NCBI RefSeq assembly: GCF_000981805.1
Contig: NZ_CP011132.1
Span: 2,728,001 to 2,792,000, forward strand
DNA from: Citrobacter amalonaticus Y19
Lineage (GTDB): Bacteria > Pseudomonadota > Gammaproteobacteria > Enterobacterales > Enterobacteriaceae
Length of the DNA stretch: 64,000 bases
Direction of reading: 5' to 3'
Each line of letters starts with the position of its first letter. The first letter of the stretch is position 1. Under the pieces are notes generated by a model. It had not been told where the DNA came from. It worked only from the letters and a program-made list of their open reading frames with translations, and searched no databases. Below are positions 53,276 to 61,976 of this stretch, one piece after another. Made by a program: the position numbers and the translations under genes.

Positions 53276-54901
53276 CTACGCCACTTCAAGTACCTCATTC
53301 GTTGACGTCACACCCTGATGCATCAGCATCATTAGCGCTTCCAGTACACCGCCGCCTATCGCTCTTGCCTTATCGGAGACGCTGGTAAAATCGGCTGTCT
53401 CGCCACGGGGATCGATATCGCCGATCTTAAATCCTCCCACCACCGCCAGACCGTCGCTCAGCAGGCCGCGCACCATCCCCGACAGCGGCGCTTTGATTTC
53501 ATGCTCCCCAATCCAGGCAATGACGTCCCCCTCTTCCACCAGATCGCCTAGTTTCACCCTGGCGCGCATGATGCCTGCGGCGGGCGCACGGATCACACGC
53601 CGTGCGGTATGCCCCATGATATTGCCGGGTATCCCGGTATTTTCCTGCGCGCAACCGGCGTAAATCACCTGCCCCAGCCAGTGTCCACGATTCGTTTCAA
53701 TCACCGCATGGCAGTCTTCGCCCGCAGTAAACCCAGGCCCCAACGCAATGGTCACGGGAGCCATCTCTTTTCGCGTACCCAGATTTTGTTTCGCCAGAAT
53801 CGCATCCACTACGCAGACGGGTTTCAGCGCATCGATCAACGAACCTGCGGGATCGACCAGAATCGGGATAAAACCGCGTTCGGCTAACGCCGCCGCTTCT
53901 GCCGACGAGGTGGCCAGCCGTGCCGTCACGCCTTCCACGATCATCTCACCATCAAAGACGGCTTGCGCAAAGGCGACACTACGGCGAATGACGGTCGGTT
54001 TTTCCACTTCCAGCATGATCACTTTGAAACCGGCATGGAACAATCGCAGCGCTACGCCACTGGCAATATCCCCTGCACCGCGAATCACCACGCGCTGATG
54101 GCCGGACGGATGCGCGGCGCGCATCATCAGTCCGCCAGGCGCATTATTTTTGACCTGTAAGATCTCCGCCAGCACGCTGACCGCAATTTCCTGCGGCGTT
54201 TCGGCGCCAATGTTGTAACCCACAGGCGCATGCAGGCGGGCAATGTGCTCTTCACCGACACCCTTTTCCCGCAACTGACGCATGAATAACTGCACTTTGC
54301 GGCGGCTTGCCAGCAAACCCAACCACGCGACGGGTTGCTCGATCAATTTGTCCAGCGCTTCCCGATCCTGATTATTCGTTGCGATAAGCACAAAGTTGTC
54401 CGGACGGATCTCCAGCGCATCCACTGCTGCGGTAAAAGAATCGGCATGTAACAACTGTACCGATGGAGGGAAAGCCTCCGGATTAACACTCTCGCGATAA
54501 ACATCCGCCACGGCAATATCAAACCCTAACAGCGCCGCCCCCTGGGCAATCGCCCGGTTCACATGCCCGCCGCCGATTAACACCAGTCGCGGGCGCAGGC
54601 CGTGTACGCTAATAAAGACCGACATTGCGCCGCCGCAGTCCGAGCCGACGGCATCAGCGCCGTTGCGGGCCATCCGGCCATGAAACATACGCGGCTTTCT
54701 CTCCTGTAACGCCAGCAGCGCCTCGGCGATCACCTTGCGCTCCACCATGCCACCGCCGATAGTCCCGACGATAGACCCATCCTGATGTACCAGCATCTGT
54801 GCCGAATGGCGGGGCGTGGAACCCCGGCTATCGACAATCTGCGCCAGCGCAAATGGGCGGTTTTGCTCTTCAAGTTTTGCAGCCTCTGTGAAAATATTCA
54901 T
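53276..54901 (-). CDS. yqeB: YqeB, selenium-dependent molybdenum hydroxylase maturation protein
   Basis: A 541-residue protein, the same length as E. coli YqeB, with the ATG at 54901 behind GAGG. The N-terminal half is XdhC/CoxI-like, with GSTPRHSAQML and GTIGGGMVER, then a Rossmann segment VLIGGGHVNRAIA. The C-terminal half is the EF2563-type domain (VVIRGAGDIASGVALRL, ALGPGFTAG, YAGCAQENTG). It marks selenium-dependent hydroxylase systems and probably activates the molybdenum cofactor for XdhABC or XdhD. It converges on yqeA across the REP element. Confidence 0.94.
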   Translation of the reverse strand: MNIFTEAAKLEEQNRPFALAQIVDSRGSTPRHSAQMLVHQDGSIVGTIGGGMVERKVIAEALLALQERKPRMFHGRMARNGADAVGSDCGGAMSVFISVHGLRPRLVLIGGGHVNRAIAQGAALLGFDIAVADVYRESVNPEAFPPSVQLLHADSFTAAVDALEIRPDNFVLIATNNQDREALDKLIEQPVAWLGLLASRRKVQLFMRQLREKGVGEEHIARLHAPVGYNIGAETPQEIAVSVLAEILQVKNNAPGGLMMRAAHPSGHQRVVIRGAGDIASGVALRLFHAGFKVIMLEVEKPTVIRRSVAFAQAVFDGEMIVEGVTARLATSSAEAAALAERGFIPILVDPAGSLIDALKPVCVVDAILAKQNLGTRKEMAPVTIALGPGFTAGEDCHAVIETNRGHWLGQVIYAGCAQENTGIPGNIMGHTARRVIRAPAAGIMRARVKLGDLVEEGDVIAWIGEHEIKAPLSGMVRGLLSDGLAVVGGFKIGDIDPRGETADFTSVSDKARAIGGGVLEALMMLMHQGVTSTNEVLEVA

Positions 54902-54949
54902 ACGAACCTCAATGGATATCCTTTCAGTCACCCGGTGTTCCCGGCGTCG

Positions 54950-55717
54950 CTATCTCACAAATCTGCGCGCGATTGCAGGCGTTTCCAGTGCATTCCCCAG
55001 CCAGATAGCCTGCACATCACCGTCTGATAACGGCTGGATGAGCTCGCGTTCATCAATGGCATTCTCAGATTGAGAAAAACGATTGAGAAACCAGACGCGT
55101 CGACTGGCTGGCGGGGCATTTTTGAAAGCCCCCTGTGGGTGCTGAACCAGGCGGATAAGCGCCTTCAGCGATAAGGGGGATCCCTCCGTCAGGCCTGTTA
55201 TCCCGGCGAACTGCGGCCAGCGATGTACCTGCTCTGCCCCCACACTTTTCCCCAGAAGGTGTCCACCCATAACGGCAATCACGCAGCAACTGCTTTCAGG
55301 TATGCAAGGTTCGTGCTCATCTGGCGCTTTAAGCGGCATTCCACGGGCGCCATCTGCCTCGACGAGAACCACGTCACATTCCGAACGCCTGGCCAGAGCA
55401 TCGATGGCGTCGGGTGAGAAACCACGCGCTTTTCCCAATGGCGCTTTCCACGACCGAAAGCAGGTTATGATGGGTTGCATTAACACCTGATACGGCAGCC
55501 CGGCGGGCTCCCGACAGAAAAGGGTCGGCCAGGCCTGGTCAGGCAGAAACATATGCGTCGTCGTGGTGATAAATACCCGTCGACCTGATAATTGAAAGAG
55601 ATGAGCAAGCCAGAAAAGAGTACTGGTTTTCCCACCAGCACCGACAATTGAAATAACCGTTGGCCGTTTCTGTGCACCTAAATCAAAGAATAAAGAAGCA
55701 TGCCCCGATATACTCAT
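54950..55717 (-). CDS. yqeC: YqeC, selenium-dependent hydroxylase accessory protein
   Basis: A 255-residue P-loop protein with Walker A VGAGGKTSTLF (about 25-35) and a VVLVEADGARGMPLKAPDEHEP segment around 118-139. The ATG at 55717 follows GAGG at short spacing; an in-frame start at 55753 lacks support. It is upstream of yqeB with a 48-base gap and divergent from mocA by 48 bases, so the two share a promoter region. Its place between YqeB and MocA argues for work on the cofactor. Confidence 0.92.
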   Translation of the reverse strand: MSISGHASLFFDLGAQKRPTVISIVGAGGKTSTLFWLAHLFQLSGRRVFITTTTHMFLPDQAWPTLFCREPAGLPYQVLMQPIITCFRSWKAPLGKARGFSPDAIDALARRSECDVVLVEADGARGMPLKAPDEHEPCIPESSCCVIAVMGGHLLGKSVGAEQVHRWPQFAGITGLTEGSPLSLKALIRLVQHPQGAFKNAPPASRRVWFLNRFSQSENAIDERELIQPLSDGDVQAIWLGNALETPAIARRFVR

Positions 55718-55765
55718 AAGCCTCTCTGAAGTGACACAACGTCTAATAGACATTATGGAATCGCC

Positions 55766-56338
55766 ATGCCTGTCGTCGACTGTATAATTACTGCAGCTGG
55801 GTTATCATCCAGAATGGGAAAATGGAAAATGATGTTACCCTGGCACGAAGGAACAATTCTTGATGCAAGTATCAAAAACGCGCTGCAATTTTGTAACAGG
55901 GTAATATTAGTTTCTGGTTACCGCGCAACTGAGATACATAATCGCTATGCGAATCAGCCCAATATCATTATTACGTACAATCCGGATTATGCTCAGGGCT
56001 TATTTACGTCAATTAAGGTGGGCGCTGTCGCCGTGCACAGCGAGCACTGCTTCATCACGCACGGTGACATGCCTGAACTGAACAGCGATATTTTTCGTAA
56101 AATCTGGGCTTTACGCAACGATAACGCACTTATCCCTTGCTATCAGAGCCAGCCTGGTCATCCTATATTACTTTCCCAAAAATGCCTGTTGCAGGCTATC
56201 TCACAACCGGATGTCAGCAGTATGCGTCAGGCATTGCTGCGCGGAAAACATAATATCATTGAAATAAACGATGCCCGAATCACTCTGGATATTGATACTC
56301 CAGAGGATTTTATCAATGCGCAACGTCGACACAGATAA
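55766..56338 (+). CDS. mocA: Molybdenum cofactor cytidylyltransferase MocA
   Basis: A 190-residue nucleotidyltransferase that joins CMP to molybdopterin to form the MCD cofactor needed by XdhABC-type hydroxylases. The signature AAGLSSRMGKWKMMLPW covers residues 10-26, HGDMPEL lies near 98-104, and the PGHPILLS segment near 133-140. It resembles E. coli MocA (YgfJ), with more divergence in the C-terminal third than the neighbours show. It is transcribed away from yqeC. Confidence 0.93.
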   Translation: MPVVDCIITAAGLSSRMGKWKMMLPWHEGTILDASIKNALQFCNRVILVSGYRATEIHNRYANQPNIIITYNPDYAQGLFTSIKVGAVAVHSEHCFITHGDMPELNSDIFRKIWALRNDNALIPCYQSQPGHPILLSQKCLLQAISQPDVSSMRQALLRGKHNIIEINDARITLDIDTPEDFINAQRRHR

Positions 56339-56715
56339 ATAGTAAATACGGAGTTAAACGATTGCGTTCAAATATTCCCCTCCTCATTTTTCACTTATCA
56401 TAATGATAAGCGACCGCCATTTTTGAGAAAATAGAATGCGATGATGAAATACCTTATCGCAATACCTCTCCCGGCTGATTTTCATTCTCATTTAGCGTTT
56501 GTGAGATATTTCACAAAGCGGACTTAAGATTAGAAGCGCCTCACAAAATTATATTTTTATGGCTCCGCTTTGTCAGAGTGGTGCGAATGTTGCTCTATTT
56601 CTCCAAACCGCCGGCTTTGTCAGTCCCGGTCAACCAATGACAACTATGAACACGCGCGCCTTCCGGCTGTCTTGCCACAACCGAAAGTAAGCCGAGTAAA
56701 GCTAAGGAGAGGGGT
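56339..56715. other. mocA-ygfK intergenic control region
   Basis: 377 bases without a gene. It holds the perfect palindrome CTTATCAT-A-ATGATAAG (56394-56410), a candidate activator site, and a sigma-54-like promoter at 56579-56594. The remainder is AT-rich and featureless. Confidence 0.6.
56579..56594 (+). promoter_or_regulatory. Sigma-54-like promoter upstream of ygfK
   Basis: TGGTGC-N5-TTGCT has the invariant GG and GC of sigma-54 promoters with exact ten-base spacing between them. It lies about 120 bases before the ygfK start. Together with YgeV in the cluster this is a good candidate. Confidence 0.6.
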
Positions 56716-59700
56716 ATGGGGGATATAATGCGTCCGATTCCGTTTGAGGAACTTTTGACGCGCCTATTTGATGAATATCAGCAGCAGCGCTCGATCTTTG
56801 GTATTCCTGAGCAGCAGTTCTATTCACCGGATAAAGGCAAATCGATAAGCGTATTCGGTGAAACCTGTGCCACCCCCGTCGGCCCCGCCGCCGGCCCGCA
56901 CACTCAGCTTGCACAAAATATCATCACCTCCTGGCTAACTGGTGGTCGGTTTATTGAACTCAAAACGGTCCAGATTCTTGATCGGCTGGAGCTGGCAAAA
57001 CCCTGTATTGATGCGGAAGATGAGTGCTTCAATACCGAATGGTCGACTGAATTTACGCTGCTGAAAGCGTGGGATGAGTACCTTAAAGCCTGGTTCGCCC
57101 TGCATTTACTGGAGCAACTGCTGCAACCTTCGGGAGCCGATACCGGTAAGTCGTTCATTTTTAATATGAGCGTCGGCTATAACCTTGACGGCATCAAGCA
57201 ACCGCCTATGCAGCAGTTCATCGACAACATGATGGACGCGTCAGCGCATCCTAAGTTCGCACAGTATCGTGACACGCTACAGCAGTGGCTACACGATGAG
57301 ACGTTCCTGGCGCGCCACGGGTTGAACGAACATCGGGAACGTCTACAGGCGTTGCCGGCGCGCATTCCCGCAAAACTGGTGCAGGGCGTCACGCTGTCCA
57401 CCATGCACGGCTGCCCGCCGCACGAAATCGAAGCCATCTGCCGCTACATGCTGGAAGAAAAAGGGCTGAATACCTTTGTGAAGCTGAATCCGACACTGCT
57501 GGGCTATCCTCGGGTGCGTGAAATTCTGGACAACTGCGGCTTCGGTTATGTCGGCTTAAAAGAAGAGTCATTTGAGCACGATCTTAAGCTTACCCAAGCG
57601 CTGGAAATGTTGCAGCGCCTGATGGCGCTGGCAAAAGAAAAGTCGCTGGGTTTTGGCGTCAAACTCACTAACACCCTTGGCACCATTAATAACAAAGGTG
57701 CGCTTCCCGGCGAAGAGATGTATATGTCCGGCCGGGCGCTGTTCCCGCTCTCAATCAACGTGGCGGCCGTGCTTTCCCGGACGTTCGACGGCCAATTGCC
57801 CATCTCCTATTCCGGCGGCGCCAGCCAGTTAACCATCCGCGATATCTTTGACACCGGCATTCGTCCGATCACCATGGCGACTGACCTGTTAAAACCAGGC
57901 GGTTACCTGCGACTCAGCGCCTGTATGCGTGAACTGGAGTCCTCGGATGCGTGGGGAATGGAGCATGTCGATGTCGAACGTCTGAATCGACTGGCGGAAG
58001 AGGCCGTCACGATGGCCTACACCCAGAAACACTGGAAACCTGAAGAGCGCATTGAAGTGGCCGACGGCTTGCCGCTGACCGACTGCTACGTCGCCCCTTG
58101 TATTACGGCCTGCGCCATCAAACAGGACATTCCGGAGTATATTCGCCTGCTGGGCGAGCAGCGTTATGCCGACGCGCTGGAGCTGATTTATCAGCGAAAC
58201 GCCCTCCCCGCAATCACCGGTCATATCTGCGATCATCAGTGCCAGTACAACTGTACCCGTCTGGACTATGACAGCGCCCTGAACATCCGTGAACTGAAAA
58301 AAGTGGCGCTGGAAAAAGGGTGGGATGAATACAAACAGCGCTGGCACAAACCCGCAGGCTCGGGCTCACGTCATCCGGTTGCGATCATCGGCGCGGGTCC
58401 TGCCGGGCTTGCTGCCGGTTATTTCCTTGCCCGGGCAGGACACCCGGTGACGCTATTTGAACGCGAAGCCAACGCGGGCGGCGTAGTGAAAAATATCATT
58501 CCCCAGTTCCGTATTCCGGCAGAGCTCATCCAGCACGATATCGATTTTGTCGCCGATCATGGCGTGAAGTTCGAATATAGCTGTGCGCCAGATCTGACCG
58601 TACAGGGCCTGAAAGATCAGGGGTTCCACTATGTTCTGATCGCAACCGGTACGGATAAAAACAGCGGCGTGAAACTCGATGGCGACAACCCCAACATCTG
58701 GAAATCGCTTCCCTTCCTGCGTGAATACAACCAGGGAACTGCATTGACGCTCGGTAAGCATGTGGCGATCGTCGGCGCGGGTAACACGGCGATGGACTGC
58801 GCCCGTGCGGCATTGCGCGTACCGGGTGTGGAAAAAGTCACCGTGGTCTACCGTCGTTCGCTGCAGGAGATGCCCGCCTGGCGTGAAGAGTATGAAGAGG
58901 CCCTGCACGATGGGGTTGAGTTCCGTTTCCTCAACAATCCAGAACGCTTTGATGCGGATGGCACACTCACCCTGCGCGTCATGATGCTCGGGGAGCCGGA
59001 TGAGAAAGGACGTCGCCGTCCGGTGGAAACCGACGAAACGCTGACTCTGCACATCGATAGTCTGATTACCGCCATTGGTGAACAGCAGGATACCGAAGCG
59101 CTGAACGCAATGGGTGTTCCGCTGGACAGCAAAGGCTGGCCAGAGGTGAACAACAATGGCGAAACCCGCCTCACTGACGTGTTCATGATTGGCGACGTCC
59201 AGCGTGGTCCGTCATCCATTGTTGCCGCCATCGGCTCTGCGCGTCGGGCCACGGATACCATCCTCTGGCGGGAAAATATCCGCTCCCACCATGGTGATAA
59301 GCGCTGGAATAACGTTAGCCCCGCTGAAATCTATCAGCGTAAAGGCGAGATTGCGGTCGCGAGGGTCGATAAAGACGACCGTGACGCCTTTGTCGCCCAG
59401 GAAGCGGCCCGCTGCCTTGAATGCAACTATGTCTGCAGCAAATGCGTGGATGTCTGTCCGAACCGCGCCAATGTGTCAATTCCCGTGCCGGGATTCCAGA
59501 ACCGCTTCCAGACGCTGCACCTGGACGCTTACTGCAACGAATGCGGTAACTGCGCTCAATTCTGTCCGTGGCAGGGCAAGCCATATAAAGACAAAGTCAC
59601 GCTCTTTAGCCTGCCGCAGGATTTCGACAACAGCAGCAACCCGGGTTTCCTGGTGGAAGACGATCGGGTCAGAGTCCGGCTGAATGACCAAAGCTGGGTG

Positions 59701-59820
59701 TTAAACATCAGCCATGATGGGCAGTTCGCCAGCATCCCGCCGGAACTGGATGATATGTGCCGCGTCATCAGCTATGTCCACCAGCATCACCATTACCTGT
59801 TAGGCCGCGTGGAGGTGTAA
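56716..59820 (+). CDS. ygfK: YgfK, iron-sulfur flavoprotein oxidoreductase
   Basis: A 1034-residue redox protein. The N-terminal 450 residues resemble a dihydroorotate dehydrogenase-type barrel (PVGPAAGPHTQLAQN, STMHGCPPHEIE). A glutamate-synthase small-subunit-like part follows, with an FAD Rossmann motif GAGPAGLAAGYF near 558 and an NAD(P) motif GAGNTAMDCARAAL near 685. Two [4Fe-4S] motifs close the protein: CLECNYVCSKCVDVCP near 899-914 and CNECGNCAQFCPW near 940-952. E. coli YgfK is required for formate-dependent uric-acid degradation. It is first in the ygfK-ssnA-ygfM-xdhD unit and two bases from ssnA, likely reducing a purine intermediate. Confidence 0.95.
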   Translation: MGDIMRPIPFEELLTRLFDEYQQQRSIFGIPEQQFYSPDKGKSISVFGETCATPVGPAAGPHTQLAQNIITSWLTGGRFIELKTVQILDRLELAKPCIDAEDECFNTEWSTEFTLLKAWDEYLKAWFALHLLEQLLQPSGADTGKSFIFNMSVGYNLDGIKQPPMQQFIDNMMDASAHPKFAQYRDTLQQWLHDETFLARHGLNEHRERLQALPARIPAKLVQGVTLSTMHGCPPHEIEAICRYMLEEKGLNTFVKLNPTLLGYPRVREILDNCGFGYVGLKEESFEHDLKLTQALEMLQRLMALAKEKSLGFGVKLTNTLGTINNKGALPGEEMYMSGRALFPLSINVAAVLSRTFDGQLPISYSGGASQLTIRDIFDTGIRPITMATDLLKPGGYLRLSACMRELESSDAWGMEHVDVERLNRLAEEAVTMAYTQKHWKPEERIEVADGLPLTDCYVAPCITACAIKQDIPEYIRLLGEQRYADALELIYQRNALPAITGHICDHQCQYNCTRLDYDSALNIRELKKVALEKGWDEYKQRWHKPAGSGSRHPVAIIGAGPAGLAAGYFLARAGHPVTLFEREANAGGVVKNIIPQFRIPAELIQHDIDFVADHGVKFEYSCAPDLTVQGLKDQGFHYVLIATGTDKNSGVKLDGDNPNIWKSLPFLREYNQGTALTLGKHVAIVGAGNTAMDCARAALRVPGVEKVTVVYRRSLQEMPAWREEYEEALHDGVEFRFLNNPERFDADGTLTLRVMMLGEPDEKGRRRPVETDETLTLHIDSLITAIGEQQDTEALNAMGVPLDSKGWPEVNNNGETRLTDVFMIGDVQRGPSSIVAAIGSARRATDTILWRENIRSHHGDKRWNNVSPAEIYQRKGEIAVARVDKDDRDAFVAQEAARCLECNYVCSKCVDVCPNRANVSIPVPGFQNRFQTLHLDAYCNECGNCAQFCPWQGKPYKDKVTLFSLPQDFDNSSNPGFLVEDDRVRVRLNDQSWVLNISHDGQFASIPPELDDMCRVISYVHQHHHYLLGRVEV

Positions 59821-59822
59821 TC

Positions 59823-61151
59823 ATGTTGATTCTGAAAAATGTCACCGCTGTACAACTTCATCCGGCCAGCGTGCGTGAAGGGGTGGATATTGCGATCGAC
59901 AAAGACGTTATTGTTGAGGTGGGTGACGCCCTGACGCAGCGCTACCCGCAGGCGCAATGGAAAGAGATGCATGGACGAATCGTGATGCCGGGGCTGGTCT
60001 GCGCGCATAACCACTTTTACTCCGGTTTATCGCGCGGGATCCAGGCCAATATCGCCCCCAGTCCGGACTTTATCTCAACGTTGAAAAACCTGTGGTGGCG
60101 CCTGGACCGGGCTCTGGACGAAGAGTCGCTCTACTACAGCGGACTGATTTGCTCACTGGAGGCGATTAAGAGCGGATGTTCTGCAGTTATCGATCACCAT
60201 GCTTCACCTGGCTACATACAGAGTTCGCTCTCTACGCTGCGTTCAGCCTTTTTAAAAGTCGGCCTGCGGGCAATGACCTGCTTTGAAACCACCGACCGTA
60301 ACGAGGGAATCAAAGAGCTACAGGCAGGCGTCGAAGAGAATATCCGCTTCGCTCGTCAGATAGACCATGCACGGGAGAGCGGTAGCGAGCCGTATCTGGT
60401 GGAAGCGCACATTGGCGCGCATGCCCCCTTTACCGTGCCTGACGCCGGTCTGGAGATGCTACGCGAGGCCATCAACGCTACCGGGCGTGGGCTGCATATC
60501 CATGCGGCGGAAGACAGTTACGATGTCTCCCACAGTCATCATCTGTACGGTAAAGACCTGCTGGTCAGGTTGGCGGAACATGGGCTCATCGACCGTAAAA
60601 CGCTGGTCGCACACGGCCTGTACCTGTCTGCGGAAGATATCGCGCTGCTGAATCAGCAAGATGCCTTCCTGGTACACAATGCCCGCTCCAACATGAATAA
60701 CCATGTGGGCTATAACCACCACCTTACCCATATTCGCAATCTGGCGCTGGGGACGGACGGCATCGGCTCCGACATGCTTGAAGAGATGAAATTTGCCTTC
60801 TTCAAACATCGCGACGCGGGCGGTCCTCTGTGGCCTGACAGCTTTGCGAAAGCACTGGCGAACGGCAACGAACTGTTGCACCGCAACTTCGGAGAAAACT
60901 TTGGCCAACTGCAAGCCGGTTATAAAGCCGATTTAACCCTCCTCGACTATTCGTCGCCGACGCCGCTGATCGCTGAAAACGTTGCCGGGCATATCGCTTT
61001 CGGTCTCGGTTCAGGCAGCGTGCACAGCGTGATGGTGAATGGCGTGATGGTGTATGAAGACCGTCAGTTCACTTTCGATACCGATTCCATTTATGCGCAG
61101 GCCCGAAAAGCCGCCGCCAACATGTGGCGGCGAATGGATGCGCTGGCATAG
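59823..61151 (+). CDS. ssnA: SsnA, metal-dependent aminohydrolase
   Basis: A 442-residue amidohydrolase-superfamily enzyme, the same length as E. coli SsnA. Metal-binding features are H66 and H68 (CAHNHFYSG), VEAHIGAHAPFT near 200-211, HIHAAEDS near 229-236, and ALGTDGIGSDM near 308-318. The start at 59823 has GGAGG upstream; an open extension to 59757 overlaps ygfK and is not conserved. It likely deaminates or hydrolyses a purine-derived ring. Confidence 0.95.
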   Translation: MLILKNVTAVQLHPASVREGVDIAIDKDVIVEVGDALTQRYPQAQWKEMHGRIVMPGLVCAHNHFYSGLSRGIQANIAPSPDFISTLKNLWWRLDRALDEESLYYSGLICSLEAIKSGCSAVIDHHASPGYIQSSLSTLRSAFLKVGLRAMTCFETTDRNEGIKELQAGVEENIRFARQIDHARESGSEPYLVEAHIGAHAPFTVPDAGLEMLREAINATGRGLHIHAAEDSYDVSHSHHLYGKDLLVRLAEHGLIDRKTLVAHGLYLSAEDIALLNQQDAFLVHNARSNMNNHVGYNHHLTHIRNLALGTDGIGSDMLEEMKFAFFKHRDAGGPLWPDSFAKALANGNELLHRNFGENFGQLQAGYKADLTLLDYSSPTPLIAENVAGHIAFGLGSGSVHSVMVNGVMVYEDRQFTFDTDSIYAQARKAAANMWRRMDALA

Positions 61152-61157
61152 CCCGTA

Positions 61158-61179
61158 CCCTCTCCTGAACGGGAGAGGG
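61158..61179 (+). terminator. Hairpin between ssnA and ygfM
   Basis: CCCTCTCC (61158-61165) pairs exactly with GGAGAGGG (61172-61179) around a six-base loop. It ends just upstream of the ygfM ribosome site, so it could modulate ygfM translation. Confidence 0.55.
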
Positions 61180-61196
61180 AGTGATGAGGAATGATG

Positions 61197-61976
61197 ATGA
61201 TTGAACAATTTTTCAGGCCCGACTCCGTTGACCAGGCGCTGGAACTCAAGCGCCGCTATCAGGAGGACGCCGTCTGGTTTGCCGGGGGCAGCAAACTCAA
61301 CGCGACGCCAACGCGTACCCACAAGCAGATTGCCATTTCACTGCAGGATCTGGAGCTGGAGTGGATCGACTGGGACAATGGCGCATTGCGTATTGGGGCG
61401 ATGACTCGCCTGCAACCGTTGCACGACGCCCGCTATCTTCCGGCGGCACTGCGGGAGGCGATCGGCTTTATCTACTCCCGCCATCTACGCAACCAGTCTA
61501 CCCTCGGCGGCGAGATTGCCGCACAACAGCAAGAGTCCGTGTTACTCCCCGTCCTGCTGGCGCTGGACGCTCAGTTGGTGTTTGGTGATGGCGAAACCCT
61601 GTCACTGGAAAGCTATCTCGCCGATCCACGCGATCGCCTGCTCACCGAAATTATCATTAAAGATCCCTTCCGCCCTTGCGCCACCCGCAAAGTGAGCCGT
61701 TCACAGGCCGGATTAACCGTCGTGACCGCAGCGGTCGCGTTAACAGAACACGGTGGCATTTGCATCGCGCTGGACGGCGTGGCGGACAAAGCACTGCGCC
61801 TGCATGATGTGGAAACACAAACGCGCGAAGGGACGGAACTGGAACAGGCGGTCTCAAACGCCATATTCCCACAGGATGATATTCGGGGCAGCGCGGCCTA
61901 TAAGCGCTATATCACCGGCGTGGTCGTAGCCGATCTGTATGCCGACTGTCTGATGGCCGGGGAGGACGTTGTATGA
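61197..61976 (+). CDS. ygfM: YgfM, FAD-binding subunit of a molybdenum hydroxylase
   Basis: A 259-residue flavoprotein subunit (CoxM family), the same length as E. coli YgfM. Three ATG codons follow each other; 61197 is chosen because GAGGA lies six bases upstream. FAD motifs are WFAGGSKL (about 27-34) and YSRHLRNQSTLGGEIAAQQ (about 92-110); the usual NATYGGN/GN loop is thus modified. It overlaps xdhD by four bases and presumably binds it. Confidence 0.93.
   Translation: MIEQFFRPDSVDQALELKRRYQEDAVWFAGGSKLNATPTRTHKQIAISLQDLELEWIDWDNGALRIGAMTRLQPLHDARYLPAALREAIGFIYSRHLRNQSTLGGEIAAQQQESVLLPVLLALDAQLVFGDGETLSLESYLADPRDRLLTEIIIKDPFRPCATRKVSRSQAGLTVVTAAVALTEHGGICIALDGVADKALRLHDVETQTREGTELEQAVSNAIFPQDDIRGSAAYKRYITGVVVADLYADCLMAGEDVV

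Noticed and set aside
56339..56715. Molybdenum-cofactor riboswitch before ygfK
   Set aside because: I looked for the characteristic structured leader in the Moco-related cluster but saw only a short palindrome and a sigma-54-like promoter.
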